A stretch of 64,000 nucleotides of DNA. Source: Anticarsia gemmatalis (Eukaryota > Arthropoda > Insecta > Lepidoptera > Erebidae). Under the pieces are notes generated by a model, which saw nothing but the letters and a program-made list of their open reading frames with translations, was not told the origin of the DNA and searched no databases. The stretch lies in contig NC_134762.1 in the NCBI RefSeq assembly GCF_050436995.1, positions 8,082,167 to 8,146,166 on the forward strand, in the 5' to 3' direction. Positions 22,701 to 34,600 of this stretch are shown one piece after another. The stretch's first letter is position 1, and each line of letters begins with the position of its first letter. Position numbers and translations under genes: made by a program.

Positions 22701-23493
22701 AAACTCATTTAATTAAATGTACACACCCTGTACATCAGAAAGGAATAAGGGTGAAGCAATTACCCCAGGTTTATTACAGGTCGGTTGACGTTCAAGCCTT
22801 TTTATGACACCCCTAATTAAGAAACATCTTTTTACGTAAAGCATGGGTCTCATTGTATATTCAGAAGGTTACTTAGTTTTTTAAAAGGTCACATATAAAT
22901 ATATTCTGACCTTTAAATATTTCGCTCCTAATTACAAATAATTTATGTTGCTTCAGTTATTTAAATAAGGGACTCGGAACTGAAATTCGAAATATCTATT
23001 ATTTGTGCAAAGTATCTGAGATAAGAAAATCTGGTTGCTCGTAAAATTTAATCGCAAGCTTACTGCCTCATGCTTATCAAGAAAAAAGTTTTCTAGTCCT
23101 ATACTCTATTCTTTGCCTGACTTATTGAAGACTAGTAGTTAACAATATCACAGAGCGTATGTTGAGTACAAAAATCTAGTTCTTTTACGGGCTTTTCCGA
23201 AAATACTATTTTAGGCGCCTAAGGTTTATTTTTCCACAGAGCCTTGCCAACAAGAAACACAAATTCCATTTTTCCTTCATAAACGTTCCGATTGTCCCAG
23301 TCTTGTGCCCGCGTCCTAACTTAGCTGTCATTACATGACTGTTTGTACGCCTTTGACGACAAAGTTCTTTGTCCCTTTGTTCCTAAGAAAAACAATGAGT
23401 ATACAGCATGTGCGGCAATTGGGTCGAAGCTGCAATTATTTTTCTTAGGACCTTCACTGTGAAAGTTTATATTAAAAAGCTATAGCTTATCAA
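19764..23493. other. Gene-free AT-rich stretch
   Basis: No gene is recognised. A GC-richer patch at 22150-22400 and a faint match to the CGATAGCTA / GTTGATAGTT core of the 48829-49013 MITE family near 22430-22470 are the only departures from background. Confidence 0.4.
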
Positions 23494-23518
23494 GGTAGCA
23501 CGATTTTGTGCTACCATG

Positions 23519-23603
23519 ATCTATCGACTACCAGGCAGCTATCGACAATTTTTTGTACGAATAGCAATCAAATCAGCGCCGCTATCGTATGTTGTGGGAA
23601 CTA
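23519..23603 (+). mobile_element. MITE remnant, family of 48829-49013
   Basis: TCTATCGACTACCAGGCAGC, then GACAATTTTTTGTACGAATAG and AATCAGCGCCGCTATCGTA, follow the left half of the complete MITE at 48829-49013. The right half is not recognisable. A separate perfect hairpin (GGTAGCAC / GTGCTACC) lies just upstream, near 23494-23515. Confidence 0.55.
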
Positions 23604-24149
23604 ATTCTTCACTACTTTTAAAACTCAAACTCTTGAAACTAGCGATTGTATAATATCGCGTTTTCGAGGCTTTTACAAACATACAAAAAAGGGCAGTAGA
23701 AGTAGTAATTAAGTACTTGAACCCAGATTTAAAACAATGTTTTTAGTGGTTCAAAAATTTATAGTGTGTGGTCATAGAACCCTGCACCTAGAGCACAAAA
23801 ATGTCAGTGTGAGTACTAAGCCACGGACGTCGTAATGCGCCCATAAAGTTTTCTTATTCAAGGTGTTGGAAAGACCTACATACTTGAAAGTTCTGTAAAA
23901 AGTTTTTAATCGTATGTGGAGTCTACTAACCTAGTTTCACACGTGAGAAAAGGTCGCGAAATGGGCTCTTTTACAAATTCTAGGCTATTGTTCACGACAC
24001 CTAGATTTAAAGAAAGAATCGTGACAATTTGGAAAATTTGCTTTTACACCTTACCGCCAAGGATTTTTTTCAAGTTTCTTTAATATTCTTTTACTTTCTT
24101 GTTTACATACTCATACCGGTATTAAATAATATTATTATTAACTCAAGGC

Positions 24150-24202
24150 CTAACTCTTATCTTCTTCAGAAGAAGACGCTTGCCAAGTAGTGGGACAGTA
24201 GA
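24150..24202 (+). repeat. RTE-type LINE 3' remnant
   Basis: GCTTGCCAAGTAGTGGGACA resembles the QQWD-coding 3' end of RTE LINEs, followed by an A-rich run. It is too short for further assignment. Confidence 0.4.
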
Positions 24203-24720
24203 GTTAATAAAAATATATGAACATTGTTTTTTTATGTTTAAGGCATCAATAAAATAGCTTTAAAGACCAGTTTTATTTTCTCAAAAAAGTGATTTTCTTT
24301 TACCGGTCGACGATGATGAGGAGAAATTCTACGACGCAAGACGCACTCATTTTTGTATGTATTGTATAATATTGTATAATTGTAAATATTTTCTTTTTTG
24401 CAAATTATTCATACTTTAGTATGATATTTTATATGTTAAAAGTATGTCAATAGTAAAGATTTTGTATTAGTAGTTCTCTTATAAGTTAGTGTATTGAACA
24501 CAAAAAGCCCTACACTTCAAACGTAACGATTTGTACAGTGCCGAGTAGGGTTGAATGACGTAAAAGGGAGGATTACACCCTGCAGCGGGTTGATAAAAGC
24601 TGTGAATGATGATAGCGATTAAGACCGCCTACTGCTATTTATATGCCGCGTTAATAGATAACACGCCTGTGCTTCCGCTGAAATATGTATACTTCTCATT
24701 TGAAATGTTTAGACTTTTCA

Positions 24721-24736
24721 TCTCTCTCTCTCTCTC
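24721..24736. repeat. TC dinucleotide microsatellite
   Basis: Eight TC units lie directly downstream, in minus-strand sense, of the LINE C-terminal fragment at 24738-24828, so this is probably part of that element's 3' tail. Confidence 0.6.
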
Positions 24737-24737
24737 T

Positions 24738-24828
24738 TCCTGGCTATTCGTCCCATATGGTTGTGGGGTCAGCCTTCCTTACACTCTTCCTCCACTTCGC
24801 CCTATCCTTGACGTCACACAGACTTTTC
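24738..24828 (-). pseudogene. LINE C-terminal fragment
   Basis: The minus strand encodes CDVKDRAKWRKSVRKADPTT, then IWDE and a stop. This is the characteristic C-terminus of moth endonuclease-reverse transcriptase proteins (DR.KWR...RKADPT). Only the last 25 or so residues remain. Confidence 0.6.
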
Positions 24829-24829
24829 A

Positions 24830-25640
24830 TCTCTAAATGAAAAAAAAGTGATACCTTGTGTAGTCCGAGTAGAACAGTATGTGACTACTGCTCATAGTTC
24901 GAAGTAGTTCATGATTATGTTGGATTTCTGAATGAGCCAAATATAAGTGCAATTGGACTACTTTTATTATTGTTGCAATGTTGCTAGTAGCCTGCCGTTA
25001 GATTGCGTGTCTGGTATAAGATATACAGCAATAAGAACACCGCTAATTACATAGAAGTAATATTGTACATAGACTACCTGTATAAACGGATAATGTTTGT
25101 ATTTTATACACTGAAGGTAATTAGCATGGCGTTTTCATTTCACTGCTTACCCCTATGGGAAGAGGGCACTATTTTATGTATATGAACATATTTAATACAC
25201 TGCTGCCTACACCTTTCGTTGCAGTTCCGGTTGAATGTTATACAGCATCATAAAAAGCAAAAAGCTAAGCAAACGCTTAAAATTTTTTCTAACACCTTCT
25301 TATCCTTCACCAACCTAAACATCCTCTTTGTTCAAGCCTTTCAACCTGACACACATCTTTACCAAACAACACCTATTGTTTCCGAAGGTTTTACATTAAA
25401 AAACCACAGTAAAAGAGCAGCCGCGGTCTAACTTGTCAAAATAGACGTCTTTAAAAAAAAGGTTTTAAAAACTCGCTCCACAATAGGCCTCGTATAAATA
25501 CAAGCGTGGAAAAATCAAGTTTCGAACGCGAACTGGCTGAAAAGAATTTGCATGTATGTTACTTTTTTTTTACTTTGGATGCTTTCCATGGCTCGAATGC
25601 AATGGTTATTCGAAGGCGCAAGTTGAGTTAACAGCTAGGT
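24830..25640. other. No gene recognised
   Basis: Short open frames at 25003-25185 and 25219-25431 show no recognisable domain. There are no repeat ends. Confidence 0.45.
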
Positions 25641-25651
25641 GTCTGACTTCA

Positions 25652-25965
25652 ATTTTTTTTTTTTTTTTTATCTGGCCTATTTCTGTGTCCCACTGCTGAG
25701 CAAAGGCCTCTCCCCTGAACTTCCAGACCCCTCGGTCGCTTGCTGCTTCCGGCCAATCTTCCAGGAACGCGTCTATGTCGTCCCGCCATCTCCGTTTGGG
25801 CCTTCCCCGTTGCCGCCGACCATCTTGTGGCACCCACTTCGTGGCTATATTAGCCCATCTCTCAGGGTGCATCCGGTGAACATGTCCGGCCCAATTCCAC
25901 TTTAGCCTGGCGGTTTGTTTGCCCACATCGGTAATACGCGTTTTGGAGCGTAGTGAAGAGAATTA
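25652..25965 (-). pseudogene. RTE-type LINE, 5'-truncated 3' end
   Basis: The minus strand encodes about 105 residues of the reverse-transcriptase C-terminus: SKTRITDVGKQTARLKWNWA, GHVHRMHPERWANIATKW, a GRRQRGRPKRRWRDDID segment and GEAFAQQWDTEIGQ. It then runs straight into a poly(A) tail, seen as the T-run at about 25652-25669. The frame is open, but the rest of the LINE is missing. The C-terminal GHxxR..RW..RGRP..RW.DD pattern is shared with the intact element at 30558-34831. Confidence 0.88.
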
Positions 25966-25969
25966 TTAT

Positions 25970-28900
25970 TTATTTAATTTTATAGTGCTATCGTAAGTTC
26001 GTATCAAGCGTTTGCCATTGAAAACTGCATTGTTTTAAATAGCTGGTATTTTCTTACATAACTGTCTAGCTGTATTGGTTTCATAAGAAATCAACCCTCT
26101 GATTAATTTTCTTCACAAAAATAGCGACAAAAACTAATTAAAAGACGTCTATGGAATTGGTTTTTCATTTAGACTCACTCATTAAGGAACGACCTAAGTA
26201 GGTACATATAATTACTTAACCACCGATAGCATAAACCAGTAGGTGCAACTATCTATAAATGAACGTTTTGTTATATAACAATAATACAAGTTCCTAGTCC
26301 AGTTTCAGTACGGTCTTTTGGACCCTCGCCAATGCCTGTCTAGGGTTACTTGTTATCAAGATCTAAATACCTCGTACGTTTCCTTCACTCGTCACTTTGC
26401 GAAACAGGTAAAGGAAAGACTAGATTGTATAATGGAAATGAGTTTTTGGAGTATGCAAATGTACGAAATGTTTTAATAGGCCAGTTATTTGTGTGGTTAC
26501 TAAATAAAGGAACTTTGGGTCTACGTCTTCGACGATTGAGTGCTTATAATAATATGAATGTTTTGATATAAAATCTTAAACGATGCGTTGAAATGATAAA
26601 CAACAGTCTCACCTTAAGTAAGCAACAGATATAGATAACGTATGGTAAAAAAACTGTGAGAATTCTAATCGATACAGAAATTGTGAAGCCGGTTCTAAAT
26701 ACTACAATTTTGATGTGACACGTGCTTTTGACTCGCACGAAACCAACGAGTGGCTTTCCTGTAGCGCAATTATACAAAAACACGCTTTTTTAAATCTCAA
26801 ATCCGCCCTACTCGTTGGTATGAGTCGTTAGAATTTGACATTAAAAATGTCCTGAACGATTAGTCCTTACAACACCCTCTTGGTACTAGGAATACGCACA
26901 TCACTTTAAAATAAATTATGGGTAATAAAGTATTCTTCTTTAGTAATATAATATTAGGTAAGAGCACATGACCAATGTACACAAACCTTAACAACACCGC
27001 AACACTAACATATTCAAATAGCAAAAGGAAATATTTTCTTCAAACATAACTCCCGACACACAAAAGCTAGGAACAATCTATTAATTCTATTTGATCTTAT
27101 AAATAGAGACCGGTACGTATTGATTTGGCTTGCGTATTTCTTTTGCTATCAACATTTATTTCACCAATAGTCGTTACAATGTAATATGGAACCATTCTAC
27201 CGGCTTTGATAAGCAGTTCTAAGAATATGGCTATTATCAATGGTTCCAGGGTTGGGAAGTACTGCAGATCCGGTAAAAGAGATGTTTTTCTCTTTTTTGT
27301 GTGGCGTTCAGAATTTGTAAAAGAATGTTTTTAATTGATAGGTTTAAAAATAATAATCATTAAATGAAAGAATGACCATGCGTTATCAAAAATTACTATG
27401 CTAACACCGGCTGTACTGTTTTTGATTTCACTTAACTACCGAGTTATACAGTTTGATAGCATATATTTGCCTTCGTACCGTGCCGACCTGTGCCGTCTTG
27501 GTGTGGCGCCAGATTTTACCTTGTGGCATACCATAGCTTTTTTATGAATAAGGAAGTTGCAGCTTCTAGTCTTCTCAGTTTTCCGCCCCCACTTAAATAT
27601 TTATTGTATAATAATAATATATTTATTAATGAAAAGTATTTTTCCTATCGTCAACCCTATCAAAAGCTTTGGTCATTATAAATATTGTCCGCGCAAAGCG
27701 TCCGGTTCTGAATTGCGATGGTTATTGCTACTACTGTTATAGCTTTTATCGAAGCTTCTGTCTTCAGGCCGCCTGCAATTGGTAGAGCTTAGTCTAGTTC
27801 GAGATGGTGATTGTTTTCGAATGAGGTTCTAAAGTTATAGTGAAGTTTAGGTTAAAGAAAGTTGTAATAATAGTGGATTGTATCCAGAATAATAATTATT
27901 TTTGTTTTAGACTGATTTTATTTCTACCCAGGCTTAGCATTTCGTCGAATTTTGTATAAATATCGTCACGGTTGATAGTGGCGTGTAGAAAAGGTTTCAG
28001 TTTAAATTGAATATAAAATAATATTTACCTGTAAACCATCCGAAGTGCCTGCAAGAAGAATAATTGAAATCAATACAACTGCACATTAATGCCCAAATAC
28101 ATAAATAAAAATAAAATACATAAATGCATAATTAGTACATACATATATGTACTACTGGTACTAGATGCAATTAATTTTAATTGCTTTCTTTGCATCTAGT
28201 ACTTGTCATCTAAATTGCTAACTTATTCTTAATGCAGCCTAAAAAATCTACTACAAATTGGAAAAATAGTCCTAAAATACAACAATTTAACTTCAAACAT
28301 AACAACCTACGCAATAAACATTAACTGGAAAACTTTCAACATATTAGCGTCAGTCGAATTTCCAATTCAGATGGTGGTCCCAGCCGGTTTGTATAAGCTC
28401 CGGCTTTTGTTTACATATGTGCATACAGTATGCTCAATTTACATAGGCACTGACTGCGTAACTCGTAACCGTTGGTGTATATTTTATTTGGAATTGTACA
28501 AAGTTTTTGTAGAAATAAAGATACGGTTATGAAATTGATTGTTTGTTTTTGTAAACTAATAGCTGAGAATGATAGTGAAAGGTTTTTGAATGATAATGTT
28601 ACAATGCATCACTCAAAAGCGATTGAAAATTAAGAATGGCGATACTCTATTTGTTTACCCGACTTGCAAGTAACGTTACATTATAGTCTTATGTGTACAA
28701 GTCACGAGAATTAAAAATAGGGTTTTTGGCAACTTTTTATAGAGAGCTTTATGGGTATCGACTGAAAAAAACCGTAAATAAATACAGCTCATGAAATCTA
28801 AGAAAATCTAACAAATATTAAATTTGTTAAGAGAGGAATTCTCATCAACGGCACTTGCAACAATTATGGCGTTACGAATTTTTTAAACATGCTTCAACTA

Positions 28901-30545
28901 TAAAAAAAAGTAAAAATCTGCATCATCAGCCTCGCCATTCTTCCAACTATATTATTTCTAAAAATGTAGTTCACTATTCTTTAGTAATGCTTGAATAAAA
29001 TATCTGCATTCAATGCCTCGGACTTAGACTACTGTAGCAACTTTAAAAATTTTCACAAATGAGATAGCATGCTACTAATCGTAATAAGGCGAAAAGAGAC
29101 AGAATCTTCAAGAAATTCAACTCATTTCAAATTCACGTAACTTCAAAGTTTAAAACGAAAGTAGATTCAGAGGTTAGGTGACTTACAGCTTACATTGACA
29201 AATGGTTGCTTCTTGTCGCACACAAATTATTATGGTAAATACTGTTTCAAGAGATTTATTCCCTCCTTTGAATCCGGTGATAAATTTAAATATTTTTCGC
29301 GTGTGTTTTGGAATTTCTTGCTGGAATTCGTTTCTTTCAAGGATTGTAGAGATCTTTGATACGGAGATTTATGTTAGGTTTCTTATATGTCGGTGTAATG
29401 AGATTTTAGAGAAAAAGATGGTGGGTCATATTTTCTTAGATTCAATTTTTTCGGGGTGATTTATTTTATTCAGTTCAGATAAGATTTTTTTACAAGTTTG
29501 GTGGTATCTGTATCTGGTGTTAATTATATCTAATTTTTAATCTTTTTAAAGTCGACAGCTTTATTGCGCAATATTTTTTTTAACACAATGTGAAACAAAT
29601 TGCAATGTTCTCTCACAAATGGAAATGGTTGCTTTAAACAATGAGCTGTAACATTTAAATTAAAATATTATTAAATCGTCCAATAAAATGGTGGCACGGC
29701 CTATTATGGGTTATTTGACTGTAGCTTTGAATTAATTACTTTGCGACCAAAAAGGATTCGAATTTCGTTTGGTTTCGGTTTTACAGTTCCACGACACTGT
29801 TTTATTTACATTAAAATTCAACTTTTCAATGCTTTTGCAATAAAATTAATGTTTTTAAATTGCATAAATTTGTTTAATATAAAAAGTTGCATTCGCCTCA
29901 AAATTATGATGATCGGTCGTGTTTTAATTTTATTGCAAGAGAACTGCAGTATTCGGAATTGTTTGTAGATGTGTTTATATTTTGCTCGAAATACTTGAGT
30001 TGAATTTTTAACGTTATTTAGTGATTGCAACCAAATTATCAAGCCTGTTCGAAGTATGCCATAATAAGACCACTTATCAAGATTAGAACTCTTAATAAAA
30101 ATAACTTATTAATCCATCTCTCACCATACAAAATTCAAAAACAATCACACCTAAAATACTTCACAATGTTTAACAAAATTTCGCCTATTATTGTTCAGAA
30201 ATTCTTCGGCGCGGGCTTGAACGTGTTTTCCTTAAACCTCATTATGCAAATTGTATACCACAAAAATATCAGCTTAACCTCCTTGATCCCGAAATTTCCA
30301 TACCGTTGGACTTTAAACATCAAAACATTGAAGATGACGTGAAAGGTATACGCAGAAGCAGAATATTTAGATAAAACGGCACGACATCGGTGCGACGTCC
30401 TTTTTGGATAAAAAACGAAAGAATGCACTGGGAATAATGTGGTCTACAAAACGGAACTGTCTTAGACTACAGTCGTCGGAAATTGATTGACAATGTTAGA
30501 TAAAAAAATATCATTTGTAAAATTATTTTGTTATTTAAACTATGC
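25970..30545. other. Gene-free AT-rich stretch
   Basis: No coding region is recognised. Open frames at 26350-26571, 29202-29459 and 30025-30342 look like chance frames. A 13-bp perfect stem (28158-28170 with 28190-28202) and an adjacent dyad AGTACATACATATATGTACT are noted. Confidence 0.45.
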
Positions 30546-30813
30546 TATACCAAGAGTTTTTCCGGTTCCGGTGCTCGAAGCGTAAACATTGTTGTAGTAC
30601 AGATCCTCCAACTTATTGTGATTAAAAATCATTTACGAACTGTTGGACACGATAAATAGTTGAAAACACAATCTTAACGTGTAGTGGACTTGTGTAAATA
30701 TTAACTAACAGTGCAATTAAAGTGAATGTGAGAAAAAGTAAAACTGATTATAAAAACCAACGATTACCGAAGTGAGGTTAGAAATTGATTGTGACATTAG
30801 TAGACACTGTCAA

Positions 30814-30833
30814 CTGTCAAGTCAACTTGACAG
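30814..30833 (+). repeat. Palindrome in the LINE 5' UTR
   Basis: CTGTCAAGT at 30814-30822 is exactly inverted at 30825-30833 around two bases, about 90 bases before the ORF1 ATG. It may act as an RNA or DNA structural element of the retrotransposon; its function is unknown. Confidence 0.5.
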
Positions 30834-30924
30834 GATCGATATCATTCGTTCATTGCGTCGGTGTTGCCAACACGAAAAATTTCTACCGCTGCGATTCATT
30901 TTACGCAAAAATTAAAACTTAAAC

Positions 30925-31674
30925 ATGGAAGATCAATTCGAAATCTTGTTTGAGAAAATGAAAATTGAAATGCAGAAACAGACGCTTGAACTGAAGGAAT
31001 CTATAACTAATTCAGTCATGGAAAAAATGGATGAAAAAATAAAGCCTATTATAGCAGAAAATAAAGATTTAAAGGAAAAAGTAATAAGCCTTGAGAAAGA
31101 GATAGAATATATGAAAAGAGATAAGAAGAAAAACAACATTATTATTTTTGGATTACAAGAGGAAGAAGAATCAACGACAGGATTAATAGAAGTGGTGAAG
31201 AACATATTTAATAAAGACTTAAATATAAATATTGGGGATTTTGAAATAAATCAAATTTTTCGCATCGGCAAGAAAAGCCCAGGCAGAAAACCGAGACCGG
31301 TTTTGCTCTCTCTTGTCAATTCATGGAAGAAAACTGAGATACTGAGAGTTCGGAAAAATCTGAAAGACATATATATAACAGAAGACTATTCTAAAGAAGT
31401 ATTGGAGAAGAGGAAAATGTTACAAACAAAATTGAAAGAGGAAAGGATAAAAGGGAATTTTGCATATCTCAGGTACGATAAGCTCGTAGTAAAGGAAAAT
31501 AATGCAAGTAACGAAAAAAGAAAAAGGGGAGAAGCTTATTCACCGGGTGATAACACACAAACTAAAAAACAGCAAGTCTGGACGCCATCACATACAAATA
31601 GGCGCAACGCCTTTGATGTGATGAGAGGCAGATCCAACTCTCTCTCGTGCCCCAAGGCGGATAATAGGCAATAA
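30925..31674 (+). CDS. LINE ORF1 protein: coiled coil plus RRM-like domain, 249 aa
   Basis: It starts at an ATG in good context (AAACATGG). Residues about 1-75 are a charged heptad-rich coiled coil (LKEKVISLEKEIEYMKRDKK). Residues about 75-170 look like the RNA-binding domain of L1-type ORF1 proteins: NNIIIFGLQEEE at the start, FEINQIFRIGKK, and RPVLLSLVNSWKKTEILR, followed by ITEDYSKEVLEKRKML. The C-terminus is basic and polar. Such proteins bind the element's RNA as a chaperone in the ribonucleoprotein. The stop is UAA at 31672-31674, immediately followed by CAA UUA. Downstream reading continues in the same frame into ORF2, so this protein may be both a free product and the N-terminus of a readthrough fusion. 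Confidence 0.9.
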   Translation: MEDQFEILFEKMKIEMQKQTLELKESITNSVMEKMDEKIKPIIAENKDLKEKVISLEKEIEYMKRDKKKNNIIIFGLQEEEESTTGLIEVVKNIFNKDLNINIGDFEINQIFRIGKKSPGRKPRPVLLSLVNSWKKTEILRVRKNLKDIYITEDYSKEVLEKRKMLQTKLKEERIKGNFAYLRYDKLVVKENNASNEKRKRGEAYSPGDNTQTKKQQVWTPSHTNRRNAFDVMRGRSNSLSCPKADNRQ

Positions 31675-34600
31675 CAATTAACTATCGGCAACCGGGAAAC
31701 AAAACAACACAAAAATATAGAAAACCAAACATACAGAAACTACCAACCTCCCCCAAGCCGACTGGTCCTCGTGGGGGAAAATGACCACGACCCTCTAAAG
31801 ATAAACAACCAGAAAAAGAAACGTAACGATAACGATATATATATCGCCACTTTAAACTGTCGATCACTAGGAACCACTGAAAAACTACAAGAATTGGAAT
31901 TAGCATTGGATGAAATAAAATGGGACATAATTGGTCTTAGCGAAGTGAGAAGATTAGGGGAAAGAATTGAAGACCATGGTAAATACATACTTTACCATAT
32001 TGGGGAGACGCCTGGATTGTACGGTGTCGGCTTCATGATCAAAAGAAACCTCGCCAAAAACATACAGGAACTAAGAGGGATTTCAGAACGGATCGCATTA
32101 CTCAACATTCTATTACCTGTAGATGGTGAAGAAGACCGAATATGGTCAATAATCCAGGCGTATTCGCCAACTGAATCCAATAGAAGAGAAGACATATCAA
32201 AAATTGAAAAATTCTACGCAGACCTACAATTAACTGCTGCAAATGAATCAAAAAACCTAATAGTTATGGGAGATTTTAATGGACAAATTGGCACACAGAA
32301 AACGGGAGAAGAATATACCGTAGGAAATCACGGATGGGGCAATAGAAGTAAAAACGGCTCACGATTGGTGTCCTTTGCTATTGAAAATAAATTAAGCATT
32401 ATAAACAGTTTTTACAAAAAGAAACCATCAAAGAAATGGACATGGATATCTCCTAATGGCCGGCATAAAAACGAGATCGACTATGTTATGTCTAACAACT
32501 TAAAAGTTTTTGAAGACCTGTCTATCTTAAGAAATTTTAATTTTAACACAGATCATAGATTGGTTAGAGCTAAACTATCAGGGACACGTGTTAAAAGACC
32601 AAGACAATTTCACAATAATATGAGAGCCATCGAGTGTATTGGCAACACTGATTTACTTCTAAATAACCTTGAGACATCTTTACAAGGAAGGGAAAAAGAA
32701 TGTATATCGACTCAAGAAAAATACACCCGATTGCTCAAACAACTAAAATCACAAACTAAAAAAGCAAATATGACCAGTAAGACAGCGATATCATTTAGAA
32801 GTAAGCAATTATTACAAGAACGGAAAGAACTTATACAACAAAGAAAACATAGCAACAATAATAATGTCCAAAAAATTGCAGAATTAAGCAAAAAGATAAG
32901 CGAACAACTAAGAAAAGAACGGAAAGCAAAAAGGTTTGCAACACTAAAGAAACATATAGAAAAAACAGGCGGAATAAAGAAGGCCCTAAAAGAAATGAGT
33001 TACAAAAAGGATTGGATTCCAAATATGAAAAATAAGAACAGGGGAAAGACCAGCAAAAGACCAGAAATTCTACAAATTGCTACAGAATACTACCAAAATT
33101 TATACCAAAGCCGTAAAGGTGACCAAGTAATAAAAGAATATAATTCGGCAGATACGGACGAGATAAACACAATCCTTAAGGAGGAAACCATAAAATCAAT
33201 TGAAACACAAAAACTAGATAAAGCACCTGGATCAGATTTGGTCACAAATGAACTGTTAAAAATAACGTTACCAGTGATAGCACCAAGACTAACAGATCTA
33301 TTCAATGAAATCCTTGAAACGGAAACCATCCCAGAAGACTGGACTAAATCGACCATCATACTGCTACATAAGAAAGGAGACAAAGGCGATATAGGAAACT
33401 ACAGGCCGATCAGTTTAATGTCCAATATTTATAAAATATTTTCTAAAATCATTCTACAAAGAATCACTAATATACTAGATGAAAACCAACCAAAGGAACA
33501 AGCTGGTTTTCGTAGTAATTTTTCGACCATAGATCACATACACACTCTAAGACAAATATTACAGAAATATAGAGAATATAATAAAACGTATTACATTGGG
33601 TTTGTGGACTTTAATAAAGCGTTCGATACATTGGAGCATGAGTATATATGGGACGCTCTAGAAAGGCAAAGGGTGCCAGCAAAATATATAAGAATAATTA
33701 AAAATGTTTATACAGCAAGCACTGCACAAGTTAAACTTGAATCTACGGGCAACGAGTTTCCTATTGAAAGAGGTGTGCGTCAAGGAGATCCTATATCGCC
33801 TAAATTATTTTCGGCGGTGCTTGAGATGATCTTTAGGAATCTAAACTGGACTAAAAACGGCCTCAACATAAATGGCGTGAATCTCAACCATCTACGCTTC
33901 GCAGATGATTTGGTTTTGTTCTCAGAAGACGCCGAAACGCTGGGACTAATGTTGCAGCAACTATCTGATGAAAGCGCCAAGGCCGGTCTGACAATGAACC
34001 TAACTAAAACTAAAATTATGACGAACGCCCAGCAAACAGTAAACAACGAACAAATAACAGTAAATAACGAACAAATAGAATATGTGAAGGAGTATATATA
34101 TCTGGGCCAACTTATATCTACAGATAATTGCATGGAAAAAGAAATAGAACGAAGAATAATGAATACCTGGAAACGGTTTTGGTCTCTGAAAGAGATAATG
34201 AAGGATAAAGATATGCCAATGTCAGCAAAAAAGAAAGTGTACGAAATATGCATTATGCCATGTTTACTTTACGGGTGCCAGACATGGGCATTAACAGAAC
34301 TACAAGAACATAAAATAAAAGTCTGTCAAAATTCAATTGAAAGAAGTATATTAGGTATAAAAAGAAGAGATAGAGTAAAACTGCAGGAAATTAAAATGAA
34401 AACGAAATTTAAAAATGTACACACGACTTACCGACAGCTTAAATGGCGTTGGACTGGGCATATGCTAAGGGAAAATAGAGACAAATGGACAAAGATAGTG
34501 ACAGAATGGTATCCAAGGGGAAACAAAAGAAATCGAGGCAGACAAACAATAAGATGGGAAGATGATATCCGGAAAATAGCTGGTCCAGTATGGACTCGTT

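Noticed and set aside
28158..28202. microRNA precursor
   Set aside because: The stem is only 13-14 bp, too short for a Drosha/Dicer substrate.
31771..31773. GTG as the start of LINE ORF2
   Set aside because: GTG is not a normal eukaryotic start. The frame is open upstream to the ORF1 stop, so this codon has no special status.
33780..34253. 157-residue minus-strand frame
   Set aside because: It lies wholly antisense to the RT domain of ORF2 and has no recognisable domain.
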